The position numbers and the translations under genes are program-made. From contig JAAYDJ010000023.1 of NCBI GenBank assembly GCA_012729335.1, positions 1 to 57,823 on the forward strand: a stretch of 57,823 bases of DNA. The letters are read 5' to 3'. This stretch comes from Bacteroidales bacterium. GTDB taxonomy: Bacteria > Bacteroidota > Bacteroidia > Bacteroidales > Prolixibacteraceae. Positions 42,921 through 51,172 of this stretch are shown here, piece after piece. A model generated the notes under the pieces. It did not search any database. It was not told the origin of the DNA and saw only the letters and a program-made list of their open reading frames with translations. Positions within the stretch are counted from its first letter, which is position 1; every line of letters starts with the position of its first letter.

Positions 42921-43053
42921 TCAAAATGTCAGAATATTAGAATATCAGAGTATTAGAATATCAGAGTATTAGAATGTCAGAGTATCAGAATGTCAGTGTA
43001 TCAGAGTGTGAAAGTATCAGAGTGTGAAAGTATCAGGTTATCAGAGTATCAGA
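42921..43053 (+). repeat. octamer repeat array, about 17 units
   Basis: From 42921 the sequence divides without gaps into 8 bp units of the form TCAGAGTA, TTAGAATA, TCAGAATG or TGAAAGTA. All are variants of TnAgAnTn, and the register holds for about 133 bp. The array lies between the dgt start codon and the end of the GH3 gene. Confidence 0.88.
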
Positions 43054-43130
43054 GGGGCGTGCTTTGTATAGGCAATACGTTTTGATAGTTTAAAAAATAG
43101 TCCTGAGTCTTGAATCTTAAATGATTTGGT

Positions 43131-45776
43131 CTAGTGGGGGTTGATGGTGAGGTGTGCAGACTTAAGCTGTTCCGTCGCCGAAGAACCCCCGAAGAGAATT
43201 TCGTAATCGCCGGGTGCGACGGTGACCGTTTCGGTATGTGGGTCGAAGAATTCAAAGGCTTTGGCGTGCAGGTCAATGGTAATCCGTTTCTTTTTTCCGG
43301 CTGCGAGATGGACTCTCCGGTAAGCCCGCAGGGATTTAACGGGCCCTTCGGGGTCGCGGAGGTTGCGGAGGTATACCTGAACGACTTCGTCACCACCCAT
43401 GGGCCCCAGGTTTTCCAGGGTGAATCGAAGGGAGAGCGGTTCCCCTGGCCTGATGACCCGTTTGCTCAGTTTCCCCTTGCCATATCTGAAGGTGCTGTAA
43501 CTCAGCCCATGTCCGAAGGGATACAGGGGCTTCTCCTTCATATAGCGGTAAGTCCTGCCCTTGTTCATATGATAGTCCTCGAAGTCGGGGAGTTGTTCCG
43601 TAGAGGAATAAAAGGTGATGGGTAGTCGGCCGGCGGGATTGTAATCGCCAAAGAGGACGTCGGCTACCGCGGTGCCACCCATCTGTCCCGGATACCAGGC
43701 ATTGAGGATGGCGTCGAGGTTTTCATCTTCGGGTTGCAAGGCCATGGCACTGCCGGTGCACAACACGAAAACCACCGGTTTGCCTGTATTCTTAAGGGCT
43801 TTCAGCAGATTACGCTGTACTTGCGGCAGTTCGATGGAGGTGCGGTCTCCACCCCGGAACCCCGGATAGTCTACGGGCATCTCCTCCCCTTCGAGGCGGG
43901 GCGAGATCCCTCCCACAAAAACGATCGCGTCGGCATCGCTGACCCTGGCGGCGATGGCCTCATAATCGAGGGTGGTCACCCGCCCCAGGTCGAAGTTCAG
44001 GATGCCCCACCGGTCGGTCTGGTAATAGGCGAGTTCTATTTTGTAGGATTGTCCCCTGATGACTTCCAGGAGATATTCCCTGCGGTTAATATTGCGGCTG
44101 CCTCTCTCATGGGCCGTCACCACCTCGCGGCCGTCTATTTTCAGGGTATAACCATCATCTCCGGCCAGGCGGAAAATGACCTCTCCGCTTTCCGAAGGAG
44201 TGAATACCGCTTCGTAGTGCCCCGAGAAGTTGGTGAGCGCCACTCCGGGAGCAAAGACCGTATTCCCGAAGGTGCTGAAGTTGAAAGGAGCCGTGACCAT
44301 GGTTTGGGCGGCCACCTCTCCCGAGAAATCGGAAGTGTTGTAATAGGTCGCACTGAAGCCTTTGGTGCCGGCAGAGGAACATTCGTGGAACAGGGAGGTG
44401 AAGACCTTGTCGTTGACCAGGTCGCATCCTTTTTCATGGATGACCGTGCCTGCGGGGAGCTTTTGGCGGATTCCCTCCAGGATGGTCACGGTGTGGGTGG
44501 GGATGCCGTTGTAATTGGCCCACATCATCACGGAGTCATCGGCATTGGGACCCACCACGGCCACTTTCCGGAGGTTTTTGGCGAGGGGAAGGGTCTGGTG
44601 GTCATTTTTAAGGAGGACCAGGCTCTTGCGGGCCATTTCCAGGGCCTGGGCCTTATGTTTTGCGCATTCTACCACCGACATCGGGATGGAAGCCCAGGGC
44701 ACCTGGCTGTCGTCGTCGAACATGCCCAGTTCCATGCGGGCGGTAAGCAGCCGCAATACCGACTGGTCGATGGCTGTTTCGTCAAGAAGGCCTTTATGGA
44801 GGGCCTCCTTCAGGGCGGTGTAATGGTTGCCGCATTCGATGTCGGTGCCTGCCCGTACGGCAGCCGCGGCGGCCGAAGCCTGATCGGGATGGGTTTCATG
44901 TCTTCCCTTCACCCAGAAATCGGCAATGGCGCCACAGTCGGAGACCACCACCCCCTGGAAACCCCATTCGTCGCGCAGAATTCTGGTCAGTAAATTCTCA
45001 CTGCCGCAACAAGGTTCTCCCTCGTAGCGGTTATAGGCGCACATCACTTCTTTAACGCCGGCTTCCTCGACCAGTTCCCGGAAGGCAGGCAGGTAGGTTT
45101 CCAGCAGATCGCGGCGGGAGATGTTTTTAGCGTCGTAGCTGTGGCGGTTCCATTCAGGACCGCTGTGCACGGCATAATGTTTTGCGCAGGCATGGGTCTT
45201 GTCATAGCGGGCGCCCGGGTCGCCCTGGAGTCCCCTGACCACCGCCACACCCATACGGCCCGTGAGGTAGGGATCCTCACCGTAGGTCTCCATGCCGCGG
45301 CCCCACCGGGGATCCCTGAAAATGTTGATGTTGGGCGTCCAGAAGGTCAGACCCCTGTACCGGCGGAAATCCTGGTTCCGCTTGGCATCGTGGTGCTTGG
45401 CACGCGCTTCGTCCGAAACCATGGTAAAGGTCTTGTACACCTCCCTGTCTTCAAAGGTGGCGGCCAGTCCGATGGCCTGTGGAAAAACCGTGGCCTGCCC
45501 GGCACGCGCCACCCCATGCAGCGCCTCATTCCACCACTCATACCGGGGAATGCCCAGCCGTTCAATGGCAGGAGAATCATTCATCATCAAAGAGATCTTC
45601 TCTTCCATGGTGAGCCGCCCCAACAGGTCGGATGCCCTCTCCTCAAAGGACAAAGCCGGATTGAGGTATGGTAGCATCTGCCCCCACACCGGCATGGCCA
45701 TCAATACTCCCAACAGGAGAGGCCATAATAACCTGACTGCATGCAATAATCCTTTCTTCATACCTCTGTTTGTCAT
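43131..45776 (-). CDS. GH3 beta-glycosidase with PA14 insert
   Basis: Exported enzyme of 881 residues (signal peptide ending near VWGQ). The GH3 N-terminal barrel carries KHYAVHSGPEWNRH and the nucleophile Asp280 in GVVVSDCGAI. The second domain begins about residue 385 (RKSLVLLKNDHQTLPL). A PA14 module is inserted at about 465-600 (GFSATYYNTSDFSGE, RLAGDDGYTLKIDGRE), and a fibronectin III-like domain ends the protein. This layout fits beta-glucosidases and beta-xylosidases acting on plant or algal glycans. ATG 45761, preceded by AGAGG, is a possible alternative start. Confidence 0.93.
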   Translation of the reverse strand: MTNRGMKKGLLHAVRLLWPLLLGVLMAMPVWGQMLPYLNPALSFEERASDLLGRLTMEEKISLMMNDSPAIERLGIPRYEWWNEALHGVARAGQATVFPQAIGLAATFEDREVYKTFTMVSDEARAKHHDAKRNQDFRRYRGLTFWTPNINIFRDPRWGRGMETYGEDPYLTGRMGVAVVRGLQGDPGARYDKTHACAKHYAVHSGPEWNRHSYDAKNISRRDLLETYLPAFRELVEEAGVKEVMCAYNRYEGEPCCGSENLLTRILRDEWGFQGVVVSDCGAIADFWVKGRHETHPDQASAAAAAVRAGTDIECGNHYTALKEALHKGLLDETAIDQSVLRLLTARMELGMFDDDSQVPWASIPMSVVECAKHKAQALEMARKSLVLLKNDHQTLPLAKNLRKVAVVGPNADDSVMMWANYNGIPTHTVTILEGIRQKLPAGTVIHEKGCDLVNDKVFTSLFHECSSAGTKGFSATYYNTSDFSGEVAAQTMVTAPFNFSTFGNTVFAPGVALTNFSGHYEAVFTPSESGEVIFRLAGDDGYTLKIDGREVVTAHERGSRNINRREYLLEVIRGQSYKIELAYYQTDRWGILNFDLGRVTTLDYEAIAARVSDADAIVFVGGISPRLEGEEMPVDYPGFRGGDRTSIELPQVQRNLLKALKNTGKPVVFVLCTGSAMALQPEDENLDAILNAWYPGQMGGTAVADVLFGDYNPAGRLPITFYSSTEQLPDFEDYHMNKGRTYRYMKEKPLYPFGHGLSYSTFRYGKGKLSKRVIRPGEPLSLRFTLENLGPMGGDEVVQVYLRNLRDPEGPVKSLRAYRRVHLAAGKKKRITIDLHAKAFEFFDPHTETVTVAPGDYEILFGGSSATEQLKSAHLTINPH

Positions 45777-46238
45777 TTAACGGTTCTTTTTCAGTTGGTC
45801 AGTGTTACGGACTCTCTCCGGATCGTTAAACCCGGAGAACGCGCACAGTCGGAAATTTCATGCTCTTAAGAACCTGAAACGCCATGCTCATCACGGTTTC
45901 AGGATGCAATGATGGTCAAAATTAACAAAAATCGCCGGAAAAGCCTGCCCCGGCAGCGGTCAATTATAACCGGCAGTGCAGCCCTCGCCCGGTTATCCAT
46001 TTTCATTTCATCTGCCCAAACGGGTCATCCCCGGGGTCGAGGATTTTTCTCAGGAGAGGCATCACTTCAATGGAAATCTAAAAACTACCCCTCCGGAAGT
46101 TAAACCTTAGACAATGAATACATTATCTCTACTGTGCTGCCCCTTTTAACCCTCCGCAGTTTACACCTGCTGCATAACATTTTAGTAGCAGGCAATTATG
46201 CCCTATTTTTGGCATTACTCCAAAATTCGTTTTACCTT
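45777..46238. other. 462 bp intergenic region with the promoter of the next gene
   Basis: Divergent space between the GH3 gene and the gene at 46239. No gene is seen: short open frames lack homology and starts. The only recognised signal is the promoter at 46180-46211. Confidence 0.5.
46180..46211 (+). promoter_or_regulatory. promoter TTTT-N20-TATTTTTG
   Basis: TATTTTTG at 46204-46211 matches TAnnTTTG, and TTTT at 46180-46183 lies 20 bp upstream in place of TTTG. Transcription would start near 46218 and leave a short leader before ATG 46239. Confidence 0.5.
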
Positions 46239-47132
46239 ATGATAAGAAGATGGATGCTTCTGATGCTGCTTGCGGCATCTGTAATGTCGGCCAGCAGCCA
46301 GGACCGGATTATCACGATAAGCGGCGATACCATTGCCTGCCGGATTTTGCGGGAGGGGCCTGCTTCGGTCACTTTTGAGCAGTTCCAGGGAGAGATCCGC
46401 ACCACCTCCCGGATTAACAGAGACCAGATCAGCTTCATCGAAACGGGAATAGCCGGGCAGGTGCAGCATAATGGCCTACAATCGCCGGGACGGCTCGATA
46501 TCTCTTTTTCCGGGGGGCCCTCATGGCTGACCGCCAGTACGAAAGAGGCCAAGGAACAGGCGATGCAGCTGGGAATGACCCGCCAGCAGACCGACAGTTA
46601 CTACCGGCAACTGAAACTGGGATGGTCGGGGAACGCCGATGCCCACTGGCTCGTGGCACCGGGCATGGGGGCCGGCGTCAGATACCGCTTCTTTACCACC
46701 GGCGCGGAGGAGTGGACCACCATCGATCCTCACGACGGGCAGAACCTCTGGTATGGACAACTGAAGGAGACCATTTATATCCAATATGCCGGGCCGTCTT
46801 TGAAAGCCACTGCTCCCCTGGCCCGCAGCCGCCATCTGATACTGAGCTCCGCCCTCTCGGCAGGCTGGATGTTCTACCGCAACGAAGCCTTGGCGGTGAC
46901 AAGCCATTACCTGGTCACCGGAAACAGCTTCGGATCTTTCCTGGAAACAGGCCTCGACTACTTCCTGACACCCCGCATCGCCCTGGGGATGCGGCTTTCC
47001 CTCTTCGTTGCCAACATGAAAAAACTGGACATCGATTATGGCAACGGCCCGCAATCCGTAGAGCTGCCCAAAGAACAGCATGAGAATGTTTCGGCCCTCG
47101 ATCTGCAGGGGGGAATCAGATTCCTCCTTTGA
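46239..47132 (+). CDS. exported protein of unknown function, possible outer-membrane barrel
   Basis: Protein of about 297 residues with signal peptide MIRRWMLLMLLAASVMSASSQ. An N-terminal part with ITISGDTIACRILREGPASVTFEQ resembles short beta modules common in Bacteroidota exported proteins. The rest has alternating aromatic and polar strands (LILSSALSAGWMFYRNEALAV, FLETGLDYFLTPRIALGMRLSLFVANM), which suggests a small membrane barrel. It ends in GGIRFLL. The next gene, a propeller lipoprotein, follows after 30 bp and is probably co-transcribed. No family is named with confidence. Confidence 0.65.
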   Translation: MIRRWMLLMLLAASVMSASSQDRIITISGDTIACRILREGPASVTFEQFQGEIRTTSRINRDQISFIETGIAGQVQHNGLQSPGRLDISFSGGPSWLTASTKEAKEQAMQLGMTRQQTDSYYRQLKLGWSGNADAHWLVAPGMGAGVRYRFFTTGAEEWTTIDPHDGQNLWYGQLKETIYIQYAGPSLKATAPLARSRHLILSSALSAGWMFYRNEALAVTSHYLVTGNSFGSFLETGLDYFLTPRIALGMRLSLFVANMKKLDIDYGNGPQSVELPKEQHENVSALDLQGGIRFLL

Positions 47133-47162
47133 TTAAACAGGATAACGCAAAATACTACACAC

Positions 47163-48557
47163 ATGAAGAGGATAGTTCCGGTACTTTTCGCTGTTCTTCT
47201 GCTGGGTTCCTGCAGCGATGACTTCCTGGAGAAAAACCAGCGCAACCTGACCATGTTGTCGGGGAAAGCGCTGATATCAACCTTTGATGCCGATCCGGAG
47301 ATAGAGATTAACATGGGTCTGGCAGGTTCGGAAAAATACCATATCGCCTATTATCCTGTATGGATGGTGTGGGAATCGATGCACGGGAAGTTTGAGAACG
47401 GGCTCACCACCCTGAAATTTCATGTGGAAAAGCCCGAATGGCAGCCTGATCCTGATTTTCTTACAGGGACGGTGGTGCTGGACATAGACCGTATCGGGCT
47501 GGTAGGCCTGGAAGTCGTCTGTGGAAATATCGGGAATATTCCGGGGCAGACCTATACGCGTATCACGCATCTTTCCGGGCGCGTGAAGGATGCCGTGATG
47601 CACCAGCCCACGGGAACTCTGGCCATCGCCACCCAATATCCCAACCAGCTGCTGCTCTTCCGGCCGGCCACACAGGAGAATTTCACCATTCCCCTGCAGA
47701 AGAGCCCCCAATGCCTCGATTTTACCGAAGATGGGAAGACTCTTCTGGTAGGAAACACCACTGCGGAAATATCGGAGGTCAGCCTCGACACCCGGAGCGT
47801 TGTCAGAGAATATCCCCTCGATTGTGTGGCCTTTGATCTGGTTGCCGGCCAGAACGGCTGGTGCTACCTTTCCCCGCAGGGGGACGTCTGGAATGTCCTC
47901 CGGAGTCTCAACCTGCAGACCGGTGATGTCATCAGGGGAGGACAGCTGATGATGGGCTATCTCTGTGGCAATATGATCCTGAAAAAGGTGCCGCAAAGGG
48001 CGCAGATCATGGGCACGCGAACCCAGGTGGGGCCCACAGGGGTACTCCAGGTCGACATCAGCAGGGGCGTGCCCAATGACACCATTCAGTACTGGCACAT
48101 GGACATCACCGATTTCTGGGTTTTCAGGGATGGCAACCGGTTCCTGGCCAAGTCAGGAGCCATTTACCCTATTCCCCCGTTTGTCGCCAGCGTGAGCGGC
48201 GCCGTCAACCTGAGTGAGGTGGGCAGGGTGCAACTTCCCCAGACGGCCGTCGGTGACGCTTGTTTCACGGCTGCCGGAAACACCCTCTTTGTGGTTGGTG
48301 GTAATGCCTGGCAATATGGGTGGCCTCAGGGCGAGAAGAACAGGATTTTCATGGTCGATGCCGGAAACCTGAGCATTTTAAAAACCTGGGAGCCTTCTTT
48401 CTCTGCCCTGGAAGTCAATGGCGAATTGGTATTGGCCTACAACCAGGTGAGATATGTGTTTACCGACTCCCAGGGTTCCCGGATTTGGACCCTTCGGCGT
48501 ACAGCTCCTGAAACCGCTCCGGAACTGTGGAGCATCGAGGAGTTTGAGGTGAAATGA
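47163..48557 (+). CDS. beta-propeller lipoprotein of unknown function
   Basis: Lipoprotein of 464 residues with lipobox LLLGSC (Cys18). Repeated strands such as LAIATQYPNQLLLFRPATQ, CLDFTEDGKTLLVGNTTAEISEV and AFDLVAGQNGWCYLSPQGDVW suggest a YVTN/WD40-like propeller. An N-terminal beta-sandwich (about 40-125) may be an immunoglobulin-like domain that mentions exported chaperone or binding roles only by analogy. No catalytic motif is visible. It lies downstream of the probable membrane protein at 46239. Confidence 0.65.
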   Translation: MKRIVPVLFAVLLLGSCSDDFLEKNQRNLTMLSGKALISTFDADPEIEINMGLAGSEKYHIAYYPVWMVWESMHGKFENGLTTLKFHVEKPEWQPDPDFLTGTVVLDIDRIGLVGLEVVCGNIGNIPGQTYTRITHLSGRVKDAVMHQPTGTLAIATQYPNQLLLFRPATQENFTIPLQKSPQCLDFTEDGKTLLVGNTTAEISEVSLDTRSVVREYPLDCVAFDLVAGQNGWCYLSPQGDVWNVLRSLNLQTGDVIRGGQLMMGYLCGNMILKKVPQRAQIMGTRTQVGPTGVLQVDISRGVPNDTIQYWHMDITDFWVFRDGNRFLAKSGAIYPIPPFVASVSGAVNLSEVGRVQLPQTAVGDACFTAAGNTLFVVGGNAWQYGWPQGEKNRIFMVDAGNLSILKTWEPSFSALEVNGELVLAYNQVRYVFTDSQGSRIWTLRRTAPETAPELWSIEEFEVK

Positions 48558-48559
48558 CA

Positions 48560-48642
48560 CCTCCGGAAACAGAGGATCACTTAGGCTGAACGCCGCTGCT
48601 CCTCCGGAAACAGAGGATCACTTTTGCTGAACTGCCGCTACT
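48560..48642 (+). repeat. 41 bp tandem duplication
   Basis: Two adjacent copies (48560-48600 and 48601-48642) share CCTCCGGAAACAGAGGATCA and a following GCTGAAC-GCCGCT segment with few differences. The repeat lies directly after the propeller gene in a convergent intergenic space. Confidence 0.85.
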
Positions 48643-48684
48643 CAGCCGTGAACGTGCCAATCCCTCTGATGGACCCTTAAATTA

Positions 48685-48714
48685 AACTGCCCGGTCGGAG
48701 GTCCCCGGGCAGTT
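48685..48714 (-). terminator. hairpin between convergent genes, likely terminator
   Basis: AACTGCCCGG (48685-48694) and CCGGGCAGTT (48705-48714) form a perfect 10 bp stem with a 10-base loop. On the minus strand it is followed by TAATTTAA, so it probably ends the BlaI/M56 operon. Confidence 0.55.
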
Positions 48715-48740
48715 CATCAGATCATCGGAATCCCTGATGG

Positions 48741-50339
48741 TCAGAATTCCAGTTTCAGCTGATATTTCACCGGAACCGGTTTACCGCGCTGGGTGGCTGG
48801 TTTCCATGGTTTCATCTCTTTAATGGTGGTCAGTGCCGCCTCTCCGGCCTCTGGATTGCTCTGTTCCCTGACCACCGCATTCACGGGAATCCCCTCTTCG
48901 TTGACGGTGAATTCCACCGTGGCGCTGCCTTGCAGAGGTTTGTCCTTTTTCAGCCGGTACCTGACGGCGGCCACAAACTGGTCCAGTCCGGCCTGACCGC
49001 CCGGATATTCAGGCATCGATTCCACGATGATGAATACCTCCTCGTCGCCTGTCGACGGGGATTCGGAATGGGCAGGAGGGGTTTGGGTGTGGGCCGGCGG
49101 AGGCGGCGGGGGCGGCGGCACCCCCTCTTTTCCCGGGTTGGCATGAAGCACGAACAGCTCCTCCTTCATGGTGATTTGCAGATGATCCGGCTTGCCCCCT
49201 GCAATCTTCGCGGTCATAGTGCGGTATCCCACATAGGAGATGTAGAGGATGACCTCTTCTTCAGCAGGGACCAGCAGTTCAAAGGTGCCGTCGGCACCCG
49301 AAAGGGTGCCGCTGGTGGTTTTTCCGATGATTACTGAGGCTCCGTGCAGGGGGGTACCGTCGGTTCTGACCACTTTCCCGGTGATTTTAACTTCATTCCC
49401 GGAAGAGGGCAGGGCTTCCTGCGCAGTGGAGAGATGCTGTCCCGCAGGGGGCAGGGATTCATACACGGGTCGGGCGAATGCCGCCGATAACAGGGCCACT
49501 ATGGGTAGAGCCCACATCAGGCGCATTGCCCTTTTCTTAGGTGTTTTCGATTGTGTCATCATTTTAAAACGGTTTGCGTTGAGGCCGTAATGGAGTGGGT
49601 GTGTAAACCCCATCACCGGTGCGCCCATCAACTGGTTAATTAACAGCGCCTGGTACCTTCCCGCGGGGTGTCCCTGCGCAAGGACTCCCCTGTCGGCGAG
49701 GTATTCATGGTTTTGCCTGATGGCGCGCTCCAACCACCAGACAAAAGGATTGAACCAGAATACAGCAGTAAACAGTTCGGCGGTCAGCAGGTCGGCCCAG
49801 TGCCTCTCACGAATGTGCACTTCTTCGTGGGCCAGGATTTCGGTCAGCTCCTCTCCGTCATACAAGGCGGGATTGTAAAAGATCAGTCCGAAAAAGGAAA
49901 AGGGCATGGGATACCTGTTGTTCCGCACTATTCTGAAACGGCCGTAACGGCTGATTCCCGATTGGTAAATGACGCCGGCTATTCCGGCAGTTTGAAAGGC
50001 CAGTCTGGCCAGTACCGCCGCCACCCCCCCCAGATAAACCCACAGGAGAAGAGTGGACAGGATTCCCGGGGCGCCCTTGGCGCCAGGGGCCGCTGCGGTC
50101 TCAGTCAGGCCACCACCAGCAAGCAGTTGCAATCCCGCAGGATTCGCGGCCATCCCGCCCACCTCTACGGTGTATCGGAATGGAAACAGCGCCAAACACA
50201 CCGACATCCATAACGCTCCCAGAAGGTAAACACGGTTGGCCCTGATAAAGGATTCCCCCCTTAAAAGGAAGTGGTAAGTGGCGTAAAACAGCGCCATGGC
50301 CAGCGAGGCCTCTGCCAGCACAATTCCTGTCGCCATCAT
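48741..50339 (-). CDS. M56 (BlaR1-type) metallopeptidase fused to a TonB C-terminal domain
   Basis: Membrane protein of 532 residues. Several N-terminal helices surround the zinc-peptidase motif HEEVH (about residue 169) and the WWLERAIRQNHEYLAD block of the M56 family. After a further helix (about 270-292) come a carboxypeptidase-regulatory-like domain (about 315-392), a poly-proline linker and a TonB C-terminal domain (about 440-532, PEYPGGQAGLDQFV, ATVEFTVNEEG). No penicillin-binding sensor is present. It overlaps blaI by 4 bp. The likely role is a signal-activated protease that inactivates the BlaI repressor; what the TonB part contacts is unknown. Confidence 0.9.
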   Translation of the reverse strand: MMATGIVLAEASLAMALFYATYHFLLRGESFIRANRVYLLGALWMSVCLALFPFRYTVEVGGMAANPAGLQLLAGGGLTETAAAPGAKGAPGILSTLLLWVYLGGVAAVLARLAFQTAGIAGVIYQSGISRYGRFRIVRNNRYPMPFSFFGLIFYNPALYDGEELTEILAHEEVHIRERHWADLLTAELFTAVFWFNPFVWWLERAIRQNHEYLADRGVLAQGHPAGRYQALLINQLMGAPVMGFTHPLHYGLNANRFKMMTQSKTPKKRAMRLMWALPIVALLSAAFARPVYESLPPAGQHLSTAQEALPSSGNEVKITGKVVRTDGTPLHGASVIIGKTTSGTLSGADGTFELLVPAEEEVILYISYVGYRTMTAKIAGGKPDHLQITMKEELFVLHANPGKEGVPPPPPPPPAHTQTPPAHSESPSTGDEEVFIIVESMPEYPGGQAGLDQFVAAVRYRLKKDKPLQGSATVEFTVNEEGIPVNAVVREQSNPEAGEAALTTIKEMKPWKPATQRGKPVPVKYQLKLEF

Positions 50340-50731
50340 CGCTCCTTGTTTTGACGTTCTCTTTCCAGTTCCCTGGCGGCAACCTTCATCATCTCCTCCA
50401 GATCTGCAATGCCCAAATTGTTCTCCCGGGCAAAAAAGGTGGCCATCCGCGGAAAAGAACCGTTGAAATACTCTTTCAGCAGCGTGGAAAACTGAACCCG
50501 CGTGTAGTCGCTTTTTTCGACCAGCGGAAAATAGAGATGGACATTCCCTATATTTTTATGGCCGGCAAAACCTTTCTTCTCCAGAACCTTCAATACCGTG
50601 GCTACCGTGGTGTAGGCGGGACGCGGTTCTTCAAACTGCTCCACAACCTCCTTCACCACCCCTTCCCCGAGGTCCCACAGGATCTTCATCACCTGCTCCT
50701 CCGCTTTGGTCAGCTGCTTCGTGCGATGCAT
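50336..50731 (-). CDS. BlaI/MecI/CopY family repressor
   Basis: Winged-helix repressor of 131 residues: KAEEQVMKILWDLGEGVVKEVVEQF, then PAYTTVATVLKVLEKKGFAGHK, the recognition region. The C-terminal half is the dimer and cleavage domain. Family members bind TACTAC-type dyads and are cut by the partner M56 protease. Two such dyads lie upstream at 50745-50766 and 50801-50816, one over the -7 box, so the operon very probably represses itself. It overlaps the protease gene at ATGA. Confidence 0.93.
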   Translation of the reverse strand: MHRTKQLTKAEEQVMKILWDLGEGVVKEVVEQFEEPRPAYTTVATVLKVLEKKGFAGHKNIGNVHLYFPLVEKSDYTRVQFSTLLKEYFNGSFPRMATFFARENNLGIADLEEMMKVAARELERERQNKER

Positions 50732-50744
50732 ACCTTTTGTTTTT

Positions 50745-50766
50745 TTCTACTACAAATATAGTAGAA
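50745..50766. promoter_or_regulatory. BlaI-type operator O1 overlapping the -7 box
   Basis: TTCTACTA, six bases, TAGTAGAA: a perfect 8 bp dyad of the BlaI/MecI kind, 14 bp before the blaI ATG. On the minus strand its centre contains TATATTTG (50753-50760), a full TAnnTTTG -7 box. A repressor on this site would block its own promoter. Confidence 0.75.
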
Positions 50767-50800
50767 AGTTTTGCATCCACAACTATTTTATTAGGAAATT

Positions 50801-50816
50801 TACTATAAAAATAGTA
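50801..50816. promoter_or_regulatory. BlaI-type operator O2
   Basis: TACTAT, AAAA, ATAGTA: a second dyad of the same type centred about 53 bp upstream of O1's centre, at about five helical turns, which would allow cooperative binding. Confidence 0.6.
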
Positions 50817-50952
50817 GAAGGCCCAAAAACTCTCTTTATTATTTGTTTTCACCTTTTTTTGTTTGTGGTAACTCCTGAGGAGGCTGATTCCCGCATGGGG
50901 ATTCAGCTTTCGGTAGGAATGCGCTATCTCCTCAGCCGTAAGGAGTATTCCA

Positions 50953-51041
50953 AATGAAAGTCGCATGGTGCTTCGACCACATAAGGACATGTATATTTGC
51001 TCCATGCGAAACGAAGTTCGGCGGAGCTTGCGGAGCTAATT
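50953..51041 (-). repeat. dispersed 89 bp hairpin repeat, copy B
   Basis: Inverted relative to copy A at 29817-29905, with about 80 of 89 positions alike. The arms TCGCATGG and CCATGCGA are fully conserved. TATATTTGCTCCATGCGA in this copy resembles TATCTTTGCTCCATGCGA at 10068-10085. Confidence 0.75.
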
Positions 51042-51172
51042 ACATCTGTTTCACACCATATGCCATGCAATCTGATATTGTAAACACATGAAACGGAACT
51101 TCCCGGGGTGAGGGAAGTGTTTCTGTGTACTCCGGATATGGCTTTTCGAGAAGAGGAGCCGGCAATGCAAAA

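Larger units (their letters stand above)
50732..51172. other. 441 bp intergenic region with BlaI operators and dispersed repeat copy B
   Basis: It holds the blaI promoter and two operators (50745-50816) and copy B of the 89 bp repeat (50953-51041). The remainder shows no gene. An open frame crossing both strands of the repeat is not supported by any homologous protein pattern. Confidence 0.5.

Noticed and set aside
43734-44993. 419-codon open frame opposite the GH3 gene
   Set aside because: It is an antisense shadow produced by GC-rich codons of the GH3 gene, which has full domain support.
45909-46103. 64-codon open frame in the intergenic space before 46239
   Set aside because: No ribosome site, no recognisable domain and composition like the surrounding non-coding DNA.
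48741-50339. beta-lactam sensor BlaR1
   Set aside because: The protein has the M56 domain but no penicillin-binding sensor domain and ends in a TonB domain instead, so a beta-lactam role is not supported.
50631-51005. 124-codon open frame on the minus strand
   Set aside because: It runs through the repeat, both operators and into blaI in another frame, with no protein-like pattern.
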